From Spirodela intermedia (Eukaryota > Streptophyta > Magnoliopsida > Alismatales > Araceae), in the NCBI GenBank assembly GCA_902729315.2, contig LR746268.1, positions 8,353,501 to 8,417,500 on the forward strand: DNA of 64,000 nt, given 5' to 3'. The first letter of the stretch is position 1, and each line of letters begins with the position of its first letter. Positions 30,501 to 45,100 of this stretch are shown here, piece after piece. The notes beneath the pieces are model-generated. The model saw nothing but the letters and a program-made list of their open reading frames with translations. It was not told the DNA's origin and did no database searches. Position numbers and translations under genes: made by a program.

Positions 30501-33500
30501 AGCATACTAGGTGCATACACCGAACAAAAGAAGCTTACAGATGGCATAAATATGCACATGGGGATACATCAAACGATATGCTCTTACACGTTAGACATAA
30601 TTAAAAAGGCACAAAAATGAAAATAATTAAATAAAATATATGTGAAAGGAGGCATGCAATATTAGCCATAGAAATCCATAATCCAAGAGAGAGATGTAGG
30701 TCAACTTGCGAGGGAAGAAGGCTGCAGCTCATGTGAAGAAACTGTCACGTGATTCTGCCACATACGAGGGTTTCAGCCGTAATATATGCCGCATATGTTT
30801 CTTTATAAGGTCAAATGGTAACAAAAGGGTGCACACAATAAGTTGTATATTCCATATTCCAAACCCAACTCTTAATTAACTTTCCAAGTAAAGGTGTCAC
30901 ATCAGGATTAGTGTAGTATCACTCTAGTATAAGAAAAATGTATGCAATATATAGGATGGACAGAGAGAACTACAAAAAACCATTTGCTATTTTCTGATTT
31001 TTCTGTCCGAATATTTCATACAGAATTGGGAATCAACAATCCAGAAACTTAACACGACGGTAATAATTACTATCCTCTATAGCTATCATTTAACAGTCAA
31101 GAGCAGTCAAGAATTATCAATGAGCTCACAAAGTGCAGAATCCCCACAAAATGCAGGTAGTGAAAATGTATGTTGGATGGACTGATGTTTTTAGATGATA
31201 AGTTCTCAATTTTATATGGAAATTCAAATATCAGCAGAAAAAAACAAAAGAAATGAGGAGGCTTAGATCCCTTCCCATATTTATAGTTTCCTTCGTCAGT
31301 TCCAACAATCTCCTTACATAAAAGACTCCACATGTCAAGTTGTTCTTTGGTATTTTATTTCAACAAAGAGAATTGAGCAATGACAAATGTGGTGAGAAAG
31401 CAGAGGAACAATAGGAAAGCATTCACATAATGATTCTTACATAAGCCACCTTAGCTTATAAGTGAAAAAGTATCAAATGTAAGTGCAATTAAAGAATTGT
31501 ACCTCGAAATATAACGCACGGTCTGTCAAAGTTAGGTCTCCAGGCCATGCAATATTTTCTTCCCATTTAAGAACCGGTCGCTTCCTACTAGAACCGATGC
31601 ACAGTACTTCCTCATCGGGAGGTTGAACATTAGGATGCGTTTCATACGACTTTCTACCTTCATGCACCCTACAGCACATGAAACACGATCACTTCAGTGG
31701 TTTGCTTCCGAGAACAAAATAGAATGAAATTCTAGCACAAAAGGAAAATGCAGTTACTAACATAGAAGACTGAAAAATGCTGCTGTCATCGGAAATACAA
31801 AGAAAATTAAGGGAAAATGTAGTCTATAAATGCTTGATATTTAAACTCTTTTTTCCAAGAAACAACATTAGATGAAAGAAAATGATGCAGTAATTGAGTA
31901 GGGAGATCGGAAAGTTCTGAAATACATGTAGCAAGCAGAATTAAGGAAATTACAGGTTATGCTGCCTCACTTGGAAAGTTCTGAAATGTAAGTCATCCAC
32001 AAACTTAGCGATATTCCTTTCCCATCTCCTACCAGAGCTTTAAAGAGGTGGTGAACTGTTGATGTATCAGCTACGCCTGCAACAGCCGGAGCAATTCGGA
32101 CAAAAGCATCGAGTCCAACACATTTTCCCTACAAGGTCAAGGAGAAAAATGACTGGAAATAAATTACAAGACAAATCAACTCTGTACCAAGATTCTGACA
32201 TTGAAAACAATGCAATGAAAAAAGTAATTGTTTGTCTAATGAATCAAACCATAGAGAAGGTGGTTTTTTAAACGAAAATGGACAGAAGTAGCTAAATGGT
32301 AAGGACCAAACATTGCTAGGTCATGATGGAGATGCCGTATCATCACTTCCATGTCATTGACATTAGAGGAAAATTATTTTAGAGTCATGTTTCTTGGCGG
32401 TTCTCATTTGATCTGGGCAGTAAATACTAACATCACGAAATTAGTTTCAGGTGATGAAACAATGAAGCTTAAATGAACTAAGAATTTATTCATCAAGTCT
32501 AATCCTACTATGTGTTCTCAGCCAAACAAATTTACGTCTGACAACCTATCAGACTACTCATAGGTTATGATAAAGAAAACTGAATAAATACGTATCACAA
32601 AGGTGCACTAGCTTAATAATTGAATAACTAACTCTTTTGGAGCTTTGAATTTATTTTACAGAAATAAGCAATAGATGTTATCGACCTTTAGATTGTTCAA
32701 AAGTTAGAGGTAAATTATATATTTAAACAGAGAAATGACATTTTATATGAAAATATCTATATTGGTTATATGAGATGAGAACTTGTTTTCTGGATCCAAA
32801 AATACCTTCAGAGATGAGCTCTCCAGTTGATAATTATGGTGGTTGTCTTCGCAGTAAGGTTTCTCCCAAGCAAGCATTGTTATAAAAATCAGCCTCTGAA
32901 ACGCAGACTCCTGAAAACAAGGAAAAATTCATCATGGAATCAACATGTTTTCTTCTAACCTACATAATTGAAAGAAATGCCATGTGATGAACAGCCTAGT
33001 TGTTCTCTCTTTCCTCAACTATAGATAAATGAAAACCAATCAGATGTATCTGAGCCGCGGTAAAACATGGATTGTGATTGCGCATACAATCAAGATTCAC
33101 AAGGAAAGGGAAACATGTCACAAGTCTTATATTCAAGAGATTCGTCCACTACTGTTTTTGCAAACAATAGAGAGTTATGAGGTGATGTTCCAATTACTAG
33201 AACGTCATAAGCAGGACTAAACTAACTTACATGACCGTAGTTCCAATAATTTTGGATGCATTATCAAAAAAAAATGGACACCAACACAGATTTCTTCTAT
33301 ATAACCACTAAATAAAAGATGCAAATAATCAAATTTATGACGATGCAAATAATCAAAGTGAAGAGTTTTTTTTTTTTAACACATGGGTTGTGAAAAATCA
33401 ATTAAATTCCTTATTCAGAAAAAGCCTATTAATGTCTAACTCTCTACTAATGGAGAAAATATGTACCCACATCTACTTTTCCCCTGAAAAACATTAGAAT

Positions 33501-34418
33501 TAATATAAGGGGGGACAGGAGGGGGAAGATAATACTTTCAAACATGGCAAAAGTCTGAATTTTTCTGGAAAAGTATTTATAGGTCATATCATGGATGGGA
33601 GCATACCTTCAAGCAAGGATGAATATGGGAATTATCTCTGGATAAATATCTAAAGCAGCAGTACTCCAGAAAGCTGCGTGCGTCACTACGGATGGAGACA
33701 GGAGCCTGTGCTTCGAATATCTTCTGCATCTTCCCCCCGGTTTGCCCAATCATCCTGTCCGAGAAGTGGCCCATATGTCATAGTTAAAGACTAATCATTA
33801 CACAGGAAATCCGGAATAAAGGACAGGCTTAAAAGAGTGGAGATAATTTTGTAGCTACCGGCTGAATTGCTCTATAGAGACGGCTGCTTCTAAAGAGAGG
33901 ACTCCATTGGGCGTCTTCCAGTTAACGGTCATCTCAGGAACCGGCATCACGACTTCGTCAATTCCCACGTTCTCCAGATCCGCCGGAGGATCGGACCTTA
34001 TTCCTGGTCCGGAATTGACGAGCGGCCCGGCGACCTCTGTGATCACCGTCCGGGCCTTCAGAAACCACGAGGTCAGCCTCTCCTGTACAGCATCTACTGA
34101 CAAGAAAACTGGAAAAATAAGAGAAAAAAATGGTAGGAGCTGGGGAAGGTCGGTGGAGAGAACATGAAATGAAATCAGAGTCAGAAATCTGAAAAGGAGA
34201 AATAACCACTCACCTGAGTCGATATTCTGCAAGTTCCATCTGTCGCCCAAGGACCAGCAGACTACGCTCGCGTGGGACCGGGCCGGGGGCCTCGCACCGG
34301 AGGTTGAGGTGAACCGCGGGAGGCTGCGGAGCGGCGGCAGTGGGAAGCTCGTGGAAGGTCCCGGCGACGAAGACGGGATTGAGCGGAGAAGGGAATACTG
34401 TAGCTGCATTCTCCTCAC
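27529..34418 (-). CDS. DUF639 family membrane protein
   Basis: Plant-specific protein of unknown biochemical function, resembling At1g71240/At5g23390. There are eleven exons: 34214-34418, 33859-34096, 33607-33754, 32806-32910, 31971-32128, 31503-31668, 30199-30335, 28811-29498, 28595-28707, 27937-28192 and 27529-27813. All phases close and give 832 aa. The N-terminus is Ser/Pro/Arg-rich and could be a plastid or mitochondrial transit peptide. The DUF639 core includes RPVLKWEENIAWPGDLTLTD, RALYFE and WVLEFVDFGGEMRRDVWHAF, then NFEKLRRWEDPYLTVSFLAF. Hydrophobic segments LLAYVLPVTFIIMAAAMLLL and VALVLLCAATALLLVPFRYI, with TVSFLAFTYTVIF before them, suggest two to four membrane helices. A coiled-coil-like stretch (IVALKEAMADLEDQLQRLNV) lies between them. 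An alternative start is ATG at 34409. Intron lengths vary up to about 1.2 kb. Confidence 0.88.
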
Positions 34419-36107
34419 TCTTCAAATCTCCTCATGGCCCCCCCGCCCTCCCGTTCCCCGGCATAAGGAGAGATCGGGTAAATTCCGTCGCACGAATCCG
34501 GCGGTCGCAGAATAGGACGACTACGGGCGAGGGTCTGACCCGGCGCCTGCAAGAAAGATGAAGAGAGACGTATGCGAGTGTTTCAGACTGCGAGTCTTAA
34601 TGGAGTCGGTGATATGGCTACTGCAATTTGTGGCGGTGGTAAGCTCACCTCGCCCCCATGAAGAGATCTTTAGATTAATAATCATTTCCCACACACAGCT
34701 CTAAACTCAATAATAAATTATTTAATAAATGGAATTTATCTAAGTGATTTTATTTATTTATAACTCGAGAAGCAGGATTTATCCACTTTCATATTTTCTC
34801 GTACTTATAAAATTAATCTTCAATAAAATATCAATTTGTATAACTTACTGGGGGCGTGTGACGAATAAAATCTTGGTTGATGTCCCGCGGCAGGGCGGCG
34901 TGCTGCGAAGGGGAGCAGAGAGCGACGTTGGAGGAAGAACAGCGAGATGCGACTTCGCAGTCGGGAGTGAGATCCTCGGCGTCGAGGCGGGGGACAAATC
35001 CGCTGCCAGAAAACCGCCTTCCGACTCTACATTCCTGTGGGACCTTCCGGCGGCACAACATGTCTGTCCAACAGGGCTGCGGCGGAGGCCGCGGAGGGAC
35101 AATGGAAACTGCCGAAGCTGGATGTTGGTGGAATGGCGGTCTTCTCGCAGAATCCTGTGACTCGGCCGGAGCAGGACTGAATACGAGAGATGGATCGCCC
35201 CTCCGTTGCGTCGAAGATCCGCCTACCTCGTCGATCTGTCTCCGATACCTCATTGCCATAGGCTTCCCGGATATCTCCCTTTCCTTCCTTCCGGTGCTTC
35301 CCGGAGACCTTCAGGAGCTCCTCCTCTCAGGCGACGGCAACTACGACCGTCGCCCGAAATTTCGAGCTGCCGACGCGGACCCAAGGTTGATCAGAACCAT
35401 TTCCTCGAAGATCCACCTACCTCGTCGATCTCTTTCCGATTCCGCATTGCCGTAGGCTCGCCGAACGCGGAGCCGTTGCTGTCGAAGATCCGCCTGGCTT
35501 GTCGATCTCTTTCCGATACCGCATTGCCGCAGCCCTCCCGGAGATCTCCCTTTCCTTCCTTCCTCCGCTTCAGGAACTCGTCCCCTCCGGCGACGGCAAC
35601 GGCGACCGTCCCCCGATTTCGAGAGCTTCCGACGCAGAGCCGGGTGTTGATCGGAACCGCCCTAGAGAACTAAATAACCATCTCGGACAGTTTAAAAGGT
35701 TAACGTTGGGTTTTCAGCGTGAAACGTGTGGGCCCAGTGGGCCACAATAGGTTTGGGCTAAGTTGGTCATCAACATAAATGGATAGGCCCATTTAGGGCC
35801 CATCGGTATCGTCTTCGTGAAAACATTTTACGGGTGCTCTCGCTAACGGTCTCCGTAAGTGGAAGTGATTTTCCGGTTCTTCTAGACGCTTCCGACAACG
35901 AGGGAGGAAGCGGGAAGGAGAAACCCTTACCGAAGTTACGAGGCCGCTCTCGTTGCACACCATCAGAATCTGTAGTGTCTCGGACACCATCGTCTTCGTC
36001 CTCCTCCGTCTCCACGGGGTCCTGGTCTCTCCCTTCCTCGTCACCATCGTCTTCCTCTCTGAGCTCCCTGCGGAAGGCGACTTCTCTTTCTTCCACCAGG
36101 GTTATAA
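34419..36107. other. Divergent spacer between DUF639 and DnaJ genes
   Basis: 1.7 kb. The part next to DUF639 is AT-rich. The stretch 34870-35680 is GC-rich and contains a tandem repeat (35209-35660) with open frames on both strands (192, 155 and 142 codons) but no recognisable domain. The repeat structure and lack of motifs argue against a conserved gene. The DnaJ 5' leader occupies the right end. Confidence 0.4.
35209..35660. repeat. Degenerate tandem repeat, three copies of a TCGAAGATCC module
   Basis: A module of about 55 bp beginning TCGAAGATCCxCCTxxCTxG and ending GCATTGCCGTAGGC occurs near 35211, 35403 and 35482. After the first and third modules a longer shared stretch continues for about 125 bp (ATCTCCCTTTCCTTCCTTCC ... 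GGCGACGGCAAC ... TTGATC). This gives two long copies and one short one. Identity by eye is high but imperfect. Confidence 0.85.
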
Positions 36108-39100
36108 ATGGTGCGACGCGCCGGTGCGAGGTTTGCCTACTGGTTGTCCCGTAGGTGCCTCGCGTCGGGTGTTACCGGAGACAACGCCACCGGCGCGGTA
36201 AGCAGCCTTCCCCACTCCCTCTGTTGTCGTCTCCTTGTATTGGGTTCTGCCTTTGTTCGTCTCGATCTGTCTGATTCCGTCCCTGCAGTCGGGAGCTTTC
36301 TCCAGTCGGTTCGCGTCGGGAATATGCAGCCTCACGCGCGCTCCCTCATACGGTGGTTCGGATGCGGGTGGGTGAATGTGCCGGAATTGATTCTTTCTGA
36401 GAGACCTTTTCATTGCCAGACTCCTCCTATTTGCATATGCTGGCTTTGACATTGATGTCTTTGCTTTTTTCTGCACGGCTCAACGAAAGGGAGTGGGATC
36501 CAAGGTGTAGCATCTCCCAGGTCTTGGTGCCCGAGCAGGTCATTTCACGGTACAAATGCCGACGTCAAGCTGCTCAAGATGTTCCTTTTCTCTATGTCTC
36601 AGGATTTTCTAATTATCCGTTTTGTTTGTCTACTTTTTTCAGGTTCACGTCCTATGTGTGTTAGGGACTACTACGAAGTACTCGGGGTCACCAAGAACGC
36701 AAGTCCATCAGAAATAAAAAAAGCTTATTATGCGGTAATTTTCATTATCTGCTTTCCTTTCATTGTTTTTAAAAATACCGATCGTAGGACCTTGTTTTAC
36801 TCGAGTTTCATGCCGGCTGATTAGAAAAGGACAATTTTCGCGTTATCTTATGAGCAAATTGACTTTATTTTGAATCAGACGGAGAGAACAAGGTCTTGAT
36901 AATTATACCTCACCATCGTTTTTTGTTCTTCACTTTTCCCTATTCTTCTCGCTGAACGAAAAAGGAAAGCATCCCTGCTTGAAAGAAACATGAGTTGAAA
37001 TTTGATTAAGTTTATTGATCATCAACTGGGAAGCCTATACAGTATTCCACTGTTAGGAGACACCAGGCAGACTCTCTGCATGTTGGGAACAATGATGCTA
37101 CTACCAGTACTTTCAGGAGAGAATTCAATGTGAAGTTAGACACATATGGCTATTATCCGGAGATAATTGACAAGAGCCAGAGTCTCTTGTGATAACATAT
37201 CAAGAAAGGTGATGTACTCTGGATCAGCCATAGGTGTAAACTTGTCTTACCCGAATGAATAAAGGAAAGATGATGAGAAAATAAAGGGCTACAGGTAGAA
37301 TTTTGTCGTTGTCTGTTTGACAACTGAAGAAGTGCCTCTTCATTTGCTAGGTTCACATTTGAATGTATCCAGGCCCCTTAGAAATCAGGCACAGGAGAAG
37401 GCTTCCTTTCATTGGCAACACTTGTGGCTGAGGAATCGATAAGTTTGGATGAAGAGAGATCCGCAGATTTTGCTCAAACGTCAAGCATCTGATCGGATGC
37501 ACTCACATGTTTGCACTTCCTTAAAAGAGGTGATCATTTAAAGAATTTAATATATCAGTCACTGTCAAATTTCATTGTAGTTATTGTTCTATGCTCAAAA
37601 CAGTACCCAGCGATGTGTAGAACCCAGCATCAGGAGAGGAACCTGGTGCAAACCATACAAGGATCAACAGTCGGGAAAAATCTCTTCTACTTCTGAGTTC
37701 ATGGAACAATTGCTAGTTATATACAATTACCCTGGCTACAAAAAAAGGAAACTACATAGGCTAAGGAAACTGATCAACGGAAACTAACTTCTAATTACAC
37801 GTTTTTCCCACAAAGCCTTTTGACAAACAGTGCCAGAAAATGGTACTTGCCTGCTATTTGAATGTGATTGTGCTAATCTTATTGCTAGCGATTTTACTGG
37901 TGGAATGCATTTTGCTTTCTCTTTTCATCTGTCCATGACTACTAGATAAATGTGTCAGTTATTCATTTCCTAATGTAGCCCATAATGACGGAGAAAATTT
38001 CATGTTCTTAATTAGATGAACATAAGCAAATTGTTGGTGACGTGGCCATAAATGAGTATCAAATATTTTATTTCTTTTTCTATTTGTCGATTTATGTTGG
38101 TTCTTGAACTATCCACTTCTATTGCATGTCACACAGCTAGCCAAAAAACTTCATCCAGACACAAACAAGGATGATGCTGAAGCAGAAAGGAAGTTTCAAG
38201 AAGTTCAGCGTGCTTATGAGGTATCATTCTCTTTAGGCTATTATCTCATAAGTGCATGTTTCTTCTAAATAATTTTACAACTAAGATACTGTTGCTTCTC
38301 ATTTTCAGGTCCTCAAAGATGACGAAAAAAGGTCACTTTATGACCAGGTGAATCAATTAGACTTCTTTAAGTTACATGATGTATCCGCATATTCGATTAT
38401 GGTAGTATCCCTTTTGATTAATGAGAGATAATTTTATCATTCTTTGCGAGAGCAGCAACCGAAAGGACATTGCATTTTTATTTTTAAAATGTTTTTTTCT
38501 TTTCAATTTGCCTTATTATTGTCTATGGTATTTTCATTGATCAAGCCTCTTCTTCTGTCTAGTATTTCTGAACTTATAAACAGGAGTGTGATGTGCTCCT
38601 TAAAAAAGCAGTACATTAAAATTTGGAGATGAGACATATCTCCGCATATGTGCTAGCAGACTAACAGAAGCTTTGTCATTTTAATTTCTTCTTAGCTTGT
38701 GGCACAAAAAATACATGTTAATTTCCACCATTGCATGTCCCCATTGCATTTTCAATGGCAGGGTCTATTAGATTTTTCCGACTTTCTTTTATGTAGCTAA
38801 ATCTCAAGAATGTCCCCATTAGGTCTCTGTATTGTTTCAATACGCTCCAAAATAATGCCGAATCCCAGAGAACGTGCCAATTGATACCCACGGAAAGCTC
38901 ATTGGGGTACTGATGGTCCTCGGAACACTTAGACCGGACAAGTTAAACAACAATCAAAGTTTAGGCGTTTCTCAACATCTTAGGAAAGGCCGGGGTTCGA
39001 GCTGAGAAGGGAGAAGAAGGGAACACTGGAGTGTTTCAAGAGCACATGCGATCTAAAACGCGGCTTGTTTCTCATGAATGGTACAACCGTTGCTCATCTC

Positions 39101-42100
39101 CAATATGCCCCTTGAGAGGGGATATTGTTCCCTTCATGGGACGATGCTGCCACGGATATAAAATTGATTTAGGCAACATCAGCACTTATAGGGCCATTCT
39201 TCACATCCTAGCGAAAAATCTTCTTGTGATAAAATTGTATGTTAATGGCCATCTTGTGAGCAGGCTCCCCTAGATGCTTTTGATGTGAAAACTCTCATCA
39301 TTACCAATTCTTGCTATCTAATCTGTTCCGGGCGATTCAGTGGGCTAGGTAGTAACAGTGGATAGAAAAAGTAACCTTGTCAACATCATCGATCCTGTCT
39401 CTCAACAATTTGTCACTATCTGGTTTCGCCTTAATAATCAGGGCCTCAAGCACAATTACTTGTTACATCATTTTGGTGACAGTTGCGTCTATTGTCATCC
39501 ACCTTGTTATTTTTACCTCCCAATGCTAAATTTCTGACAGTATCCTAGAAGGCGAATCGTGTATGTGTCACTTGTTCCACAGTGAGGAAGAGAGCTGCTA
39601 CAGATGTGTCCGGTGCTTTTTGCCATGGTCGCAATGGAATTCTCTATTTATCTTGTGATGGTTGGAGGTCCTAGATGGTAAGCAAGAGAGATTATAGGGA
39701 TACCGTGGCTGCGAAATTAGTTGAGACTTGTAAGCTCCCGTGTACTGTCTGCTGGGAAACCAAAAGTTCGAAAAAGAACACAGGTGGGCGGGTGGAGTTT
39801 CTATTGCCTGCATTTTTCTGCTGTTTGTTGTAACACTTCCATGGAGCAACCGCTATTATTAGAATGGGTTGGAAGGTGCTGAGATGTTCCTCCTCATGCC
39901 ATGCAGTTGTATTTGGGTGTGGACTCCGATTCAACTTTGAGCCTCATCATATTTATAAGAGTTTTCCTTGGATTGCTTACCTTTTCTTACTTTGGCTCTG
40001 GGGAGGGGCCATATTGATAGGAGTTGAGGTGTGTCGAGGAGTACTGTCTATGCTCAAATTTAATTCAGCCATCGAAAGCTGAAAAACATCCACAAGGCTG
40101 AGTCAAAAGTGGGGTGAATAGAACTAGCCAGGATGTTATGTATATAAATTTGGACAAATATCTATGGTACTTTTCTGTCTAAATGCTGCATCACACCCCT
40201 TGTTTCTCTATGAAAGCAATTGTAATATTAACTGTTAAGAAAGAAGATGAAGAGATGCCCTCCAGAAAAAAAAAGGATTGTGGAAATGACCATAAATTAT
40301 GGATAATGGAGGGGTGCCATGATGTCCCATTGCCTTTTGTACCTTTCCGTTTTTCTTTGTTCAACTGTGTCATTGAACTCTTTCCTCACAAAAATAAGTT
40401 GGTCCCTCTCTTTCACACCTGACTTACCAGCAAAAGCAATTCATGGAAAATGATGCGATTGATGATGTTATTTTTTTGTGCATCACTCACATTATTTTTC
40501 ATGGGTTGTTATTTTTCCTTTAATTTCTAGAAGAAACTATTGTATCCATGTTATCTCATATGTCCTAGTCTATCCCTCCTTTGCTTAGGCTAGTTATTGT
40601 CTCTCAATATTATTCTTAATAATTGCCTAGGTTGGTGCTGAAGCATTTGAGCAAGCGGCTTCTGGTGGCGGCCCTGGTGGTGGTCCATTCGATGGTGGAT
40701 TCAACCCGTTTGAGGAGTTCTTTCGAGGTGGAGGCATGGGCAGTGACGTATGTGCTCTTCAGAAACCTTTGCTGTTGTAAATTTTTTAAGGACAATATTC
40801 TTTCTAACAGTAGACGAACCTTTTGGGTTTTTACGGTGGTGAATTTCGAATCGTCTGATTCATGTTTTTACGTCACTGAATTTTACATCGAGAAAGGTTT
40901 GTGTTCATTTCTGCAGAATTTTTTTAATAAATGTTGGGATTTATAGATTCAAGATTGCTATATTTTCCATCTCTGACTTAAGTTTATAATACTCATATTG
41001 TTTGCTTTTTGCAGCGTTGTAGTGATTTGTACTTGCTTATTTCGGTTATATCTGGCTTTTAATCAAATCAAATGTTTGTTTTGGCGCATGGAAGCTATTG
41101 CCTTTTTGACATCATTCTCATCTTATCTAAATTCATCTACTTTGTATACTTCTGCATTTATTGGCTTTTTTGCCACTGATACATGCTTTATTCATGAAAT
41201 AATTGCATCCACCCTTGTGTATAGTTTATGTCTACTCAAATTCTTGTCGTTCCCCAGTATTTTCTTTATAAACTTATTGACCATTTTCCCTTTTATCTAA
41301 TTTTGTTGAATTCGTAGAATTCAGTCAACCAAACAGGAGTGGAATCCCAATCGTGCTGCTTTTGTTTTTAATGAATGCTTGTTGTATTTTCTATAACCGT
41401 TCTTTAAAAGTTCCTCTCTGCGCATGCTGCCCTGCCTCAGATTTCTTCCATTGGAGTGTATGATATCTATCTCATATGATAATAAATCCATTGGATGAAT
41501 ATTTTTGGTTGTAAATACCTACTTTAACTTTGGGATTGTGATTTTCTAGTTCATGTCTTTCATGTGGCCAATCTGTGCAGAAGAAATGGAAATAGCATAA
41601 TATTGGAGCGTTTTCCCTTCTTCACCCACATTATATTAAAACTTTTTTTTGGTGTGGGGCAGAGTCAGGATGAGTACAAATGGTTCAACCTTTTAAACGC
41701 CATTTTTCTCTTTCTAGTTTCAGTTAAGACGATATGTATATTTTTTTTGTCCTCCCCACAAAGAAAAACGTTAGAAAAAGAAAATAAAATCTCATCGACC
41801 AGTTTTTTTCTCATTTTGTATTTTAATCTTCCACTCTCTCTTAGTCTGTTGCACTTGCCCCGTTCTCATTCGTTCCTATTTGAATCTCTTCTATTTATCA
41901 TTTAAGTAGTTCACTATACGTTGTTTCATAGTTTTTTTGGTATGCTTGGGCATGTTTTGGTTTTTATTCACATCTTCCTCTTTTATGGATGCATGATCAA
42001 CAGTTAGGACATGGCGAGCTGGGCATGTTTTGTTGTACTCATTGATCCCAATTCCGATTGAACAAGACAGGGTAATGCAGACCCTTGGCAGGCTTGTTTT

Positions 42101-45100
42101 GGTCTAGCCGTCTAGGCCGTCCACGGATGTAGTAGTTGGAGTGCGCCAGCAATATCTATCATGGAAGAGTTTGAAGACCTACAAAATGTTGGGCTTCAAA
42201 CTATTTTTGCTTTATTCATATAATAAAATCACCTAGTGCAGTAAAATATAAACAGCAGTTGCGGTATTCTACTTCTTTATTTCATACCATTTTCGGCCAA
42301 TAGCATGCCACATTAGTTGTCTCCCAAAGTAGCTGGTTACTTTTACACGGGTTCCAACTTTTGTTTGTGTGGCTGAAAATGACCGGTGACTTTACATTGC
42401 CAATCTTAATAATTAACCTTTGTAGTTGCTCATATTTATATTCACAATTCTATGTAATTTGACCGGGCTAATTTACTTTTTGCATCCTTCATGTTTTTCC
42501 ATGAATTTTCAGTTTTTTGGGAATATCTTCAATCGAAAAGGGCGAGATATTCAGGTCAAACTCTTTCCATTATAATTTAATTCTCCTTCAAGTCTTGACT
42601 ATTTCACTTTCCTTGGCTTATTGGACGATGACTGAACCTTTTCCATAATACAGGTGGAATTGGAATTGTCATTCATGGAGGCAGTTCAAGGATGTACAAA
42701 GACTGTGTCATTCCAGGCTGAACTACCTTGTGAAACTTGCAGTATGATTCTTCACTCAAAGGAGCTAGTGTCATGGACAATGTTTCATTTTGAATCAGTC
42801 TCCGTTCTGTAAGTTTACTAATATTCATTGCATTTCTCTGTTGCAGACGGAACTGGTGTTCCTCCTGGAACAAAGCCCGAGACATGTAGGGCTTGCAGAG
42901 GCTCAGGAATGGTTCGAAACCAAACCATTGTTGTTCAAAATTTGTACCATAGTCTCAAGGATATTTTACAGTTCACAATCATTGCATTTTCTTACATATG
43001 CAGACTTTCATGCAAAAAGGCCCCTTTAGAATTCAGTCTACCTGTATGCACTGCGGGGGAACTGGGAAAACAGTGAAGGTACATTATTCTTGTTAATATG
43101 ATATTCTACCCTGGCTTTTGCAGAAAGGTGTGATACTGTTTTTCTCAATTTTCACTCTATTGTCGATTTTAGATTTAGAAGTTCGCTCATTCCCCCAGTA
43201 GCTCAAGCAAAGCTGCTTCCTGCTAGTTTTGCTGTGATAACGGTTTGATATTCAGAATTTGTAAGTTATCTTCTATGAGTCGGATAAGCAGTATATTACT
43301 AACATTGGTTTAAGATGATATTTTTGGTTGATCCAATGATCTTCCTATCTCGACTTTCTTTTCAATAAAATAACTTAACTTGGGTTCGGTTTATATCTTT
43401 CTGACTTAGTTTGACTTGCAGAATTTTATCAGCTCTCAGGTTATCTAGCTGAGATAAGCGTAAATATCTTGTGAGGCTCTCTTATTTTTAAATGAGATAT
43501 GTCATAGTTGATAGTATCTTATAAAAACTTTTAATTTAAAATACTAAAAATATTTCCAATACAATTGCATTAAGATCCTCTTTTTCCGGAAAGGTTTGGG
43601 AATATCAATCTTACTTGTGCAATTCAGAGGAGTTGTCCTGGCACTCTTTAATCCGGAATCAGTCTTGCGATTGACAGAATCAAACCTTTAGACTAAGATG
43701 ATAAACCCTGGTCTTTGTCTTTTTCATTTGCGTAAAGATCCGCAGATGGGTTCAGATTGACAGATAATGTTTATGCATTGAAACATTTTGCGTTTCAGAG
43801 ATGCTAGCAAAACTCTGATCTATGGGTTGAAATTTTCTGGACGAAACTTCTGTGATCTTGATTTGATTATTATTTCATTTTATTTTCCGTATAGGTTTAA
43901 ATTAGTTTACATCCAACAGTTGTCCTTTTTGTACTTCTAATTGAAAAATTATCTGCAGAGTTTTTGCAAGACATGCAAGGGAGGCAAAGTTGTGGCAGGA
44001 ACAAAGTCAGTGAGAATAGATGTGATGCCAGGTATACATTATTGGACAGTACCTTTTATGGTTTTATGTGAAGTTCATAGATGGATGATGGTAATCTTTG
44101 TTGGACAAATGTAGCTTACTCATTTTCAAGTCTGAAACTTTGTATTGCTGGTAATCTGTTCGTGTGCGTGCGACTAGATTACCTTGTTTGGTCTGGATGA
44201 AACCCAGGTAGGGCCGAGCATCAATGACCCAACTCTTCAGTTCACTTGTTTTGAAGAATGATAAAGTTCAACAAGCTTGCAAGGACGAAAGATTGCCAGA
44301 AAAATCTTTAGAGAGCATGTCTCAAGGTTTGATTTGTTGGTATACATGCGTATTCCCTGGGGGAGTGGTTTCATCTGGTTAGTCAAGATAGATTAAAACC
44401 GAATGAGAGCGGCTTTCAAATCTCTTTGTATCGAACTCCCCGATTTTCAACAATCAATCGTTTGATTAAGCTCAGCCATGTAAAATGACTTGAAGAATAA
44501 ATGACATTTCGTGCTCACAATCTCATCAACTTTCAAGTCATGTAGAGGTGATTACACAAGCCAAGTCCTATGACTGTTACGCAGGAAAATTCTGAGTGAA
44601 CTTAGGCCTTTTGGAATCATCAGTTTCTGAGTAAATTTTGTTATCGGCCATGTGATATGCTGGAGGAAATATTTGAGATGTCGGTCATGCTGGTTCCTAG
44701 ATATGGAAGGCTTATAAAACTGAAACTGAAACATCTTCTCTTTTGACTTTAGGGAAAGCCAGACTTGTCATTCCAGCTCTAAAACCGAAACAAATAACGC
44801 TATTTCTCGTTTCTTCTGGATGTATATTGGCATGAAGCTCTTTGCTGCTAAAAGATGTTAGAACCTGTCTGATTTGCAGAAATTCCTCAAACTTCCCTTT
44901 CTCGGGGATAGAAGACCAAATGCATGGGTCAGTCATGAACTATAGAGTATCTTGATCACTGTTTATTTGATTGGCATTGGACAGATGACCATAAATAATT
45001 ATTTGCAGGTGTAGAATTTGAGATTGAGGAGTCATTCTAGGCCGGGTAGGTTAGACTTTTGTTGCTTTGGACGAGTCTGCGAATTGATGGACGCGGGAAA

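Noticed and set aside
34831-35259. 142-codon minus-strand frame in the DUF639/DnaJ spacer
   Set aside because: Overlaps a tandem repeat, has no domain, and competes with equally long frames on the other strand. Coding status could not be supported.
36370-36545. Alternative extra exon in the DnaJ gene between exons 2 and 3
   Set aside because: Direct splicing from 36367 to 36643 keeps the phase and matches the family presequence layout. The candidate exon has a weak acceptor and breaks the frame.
38870-40000. Possible transposon remnant in a DnaJ intron
   Set aside because: Scattered frames only. I found no terminal repeats, target-site duplication or recognisable transposase or reverse-transcriptase motif.
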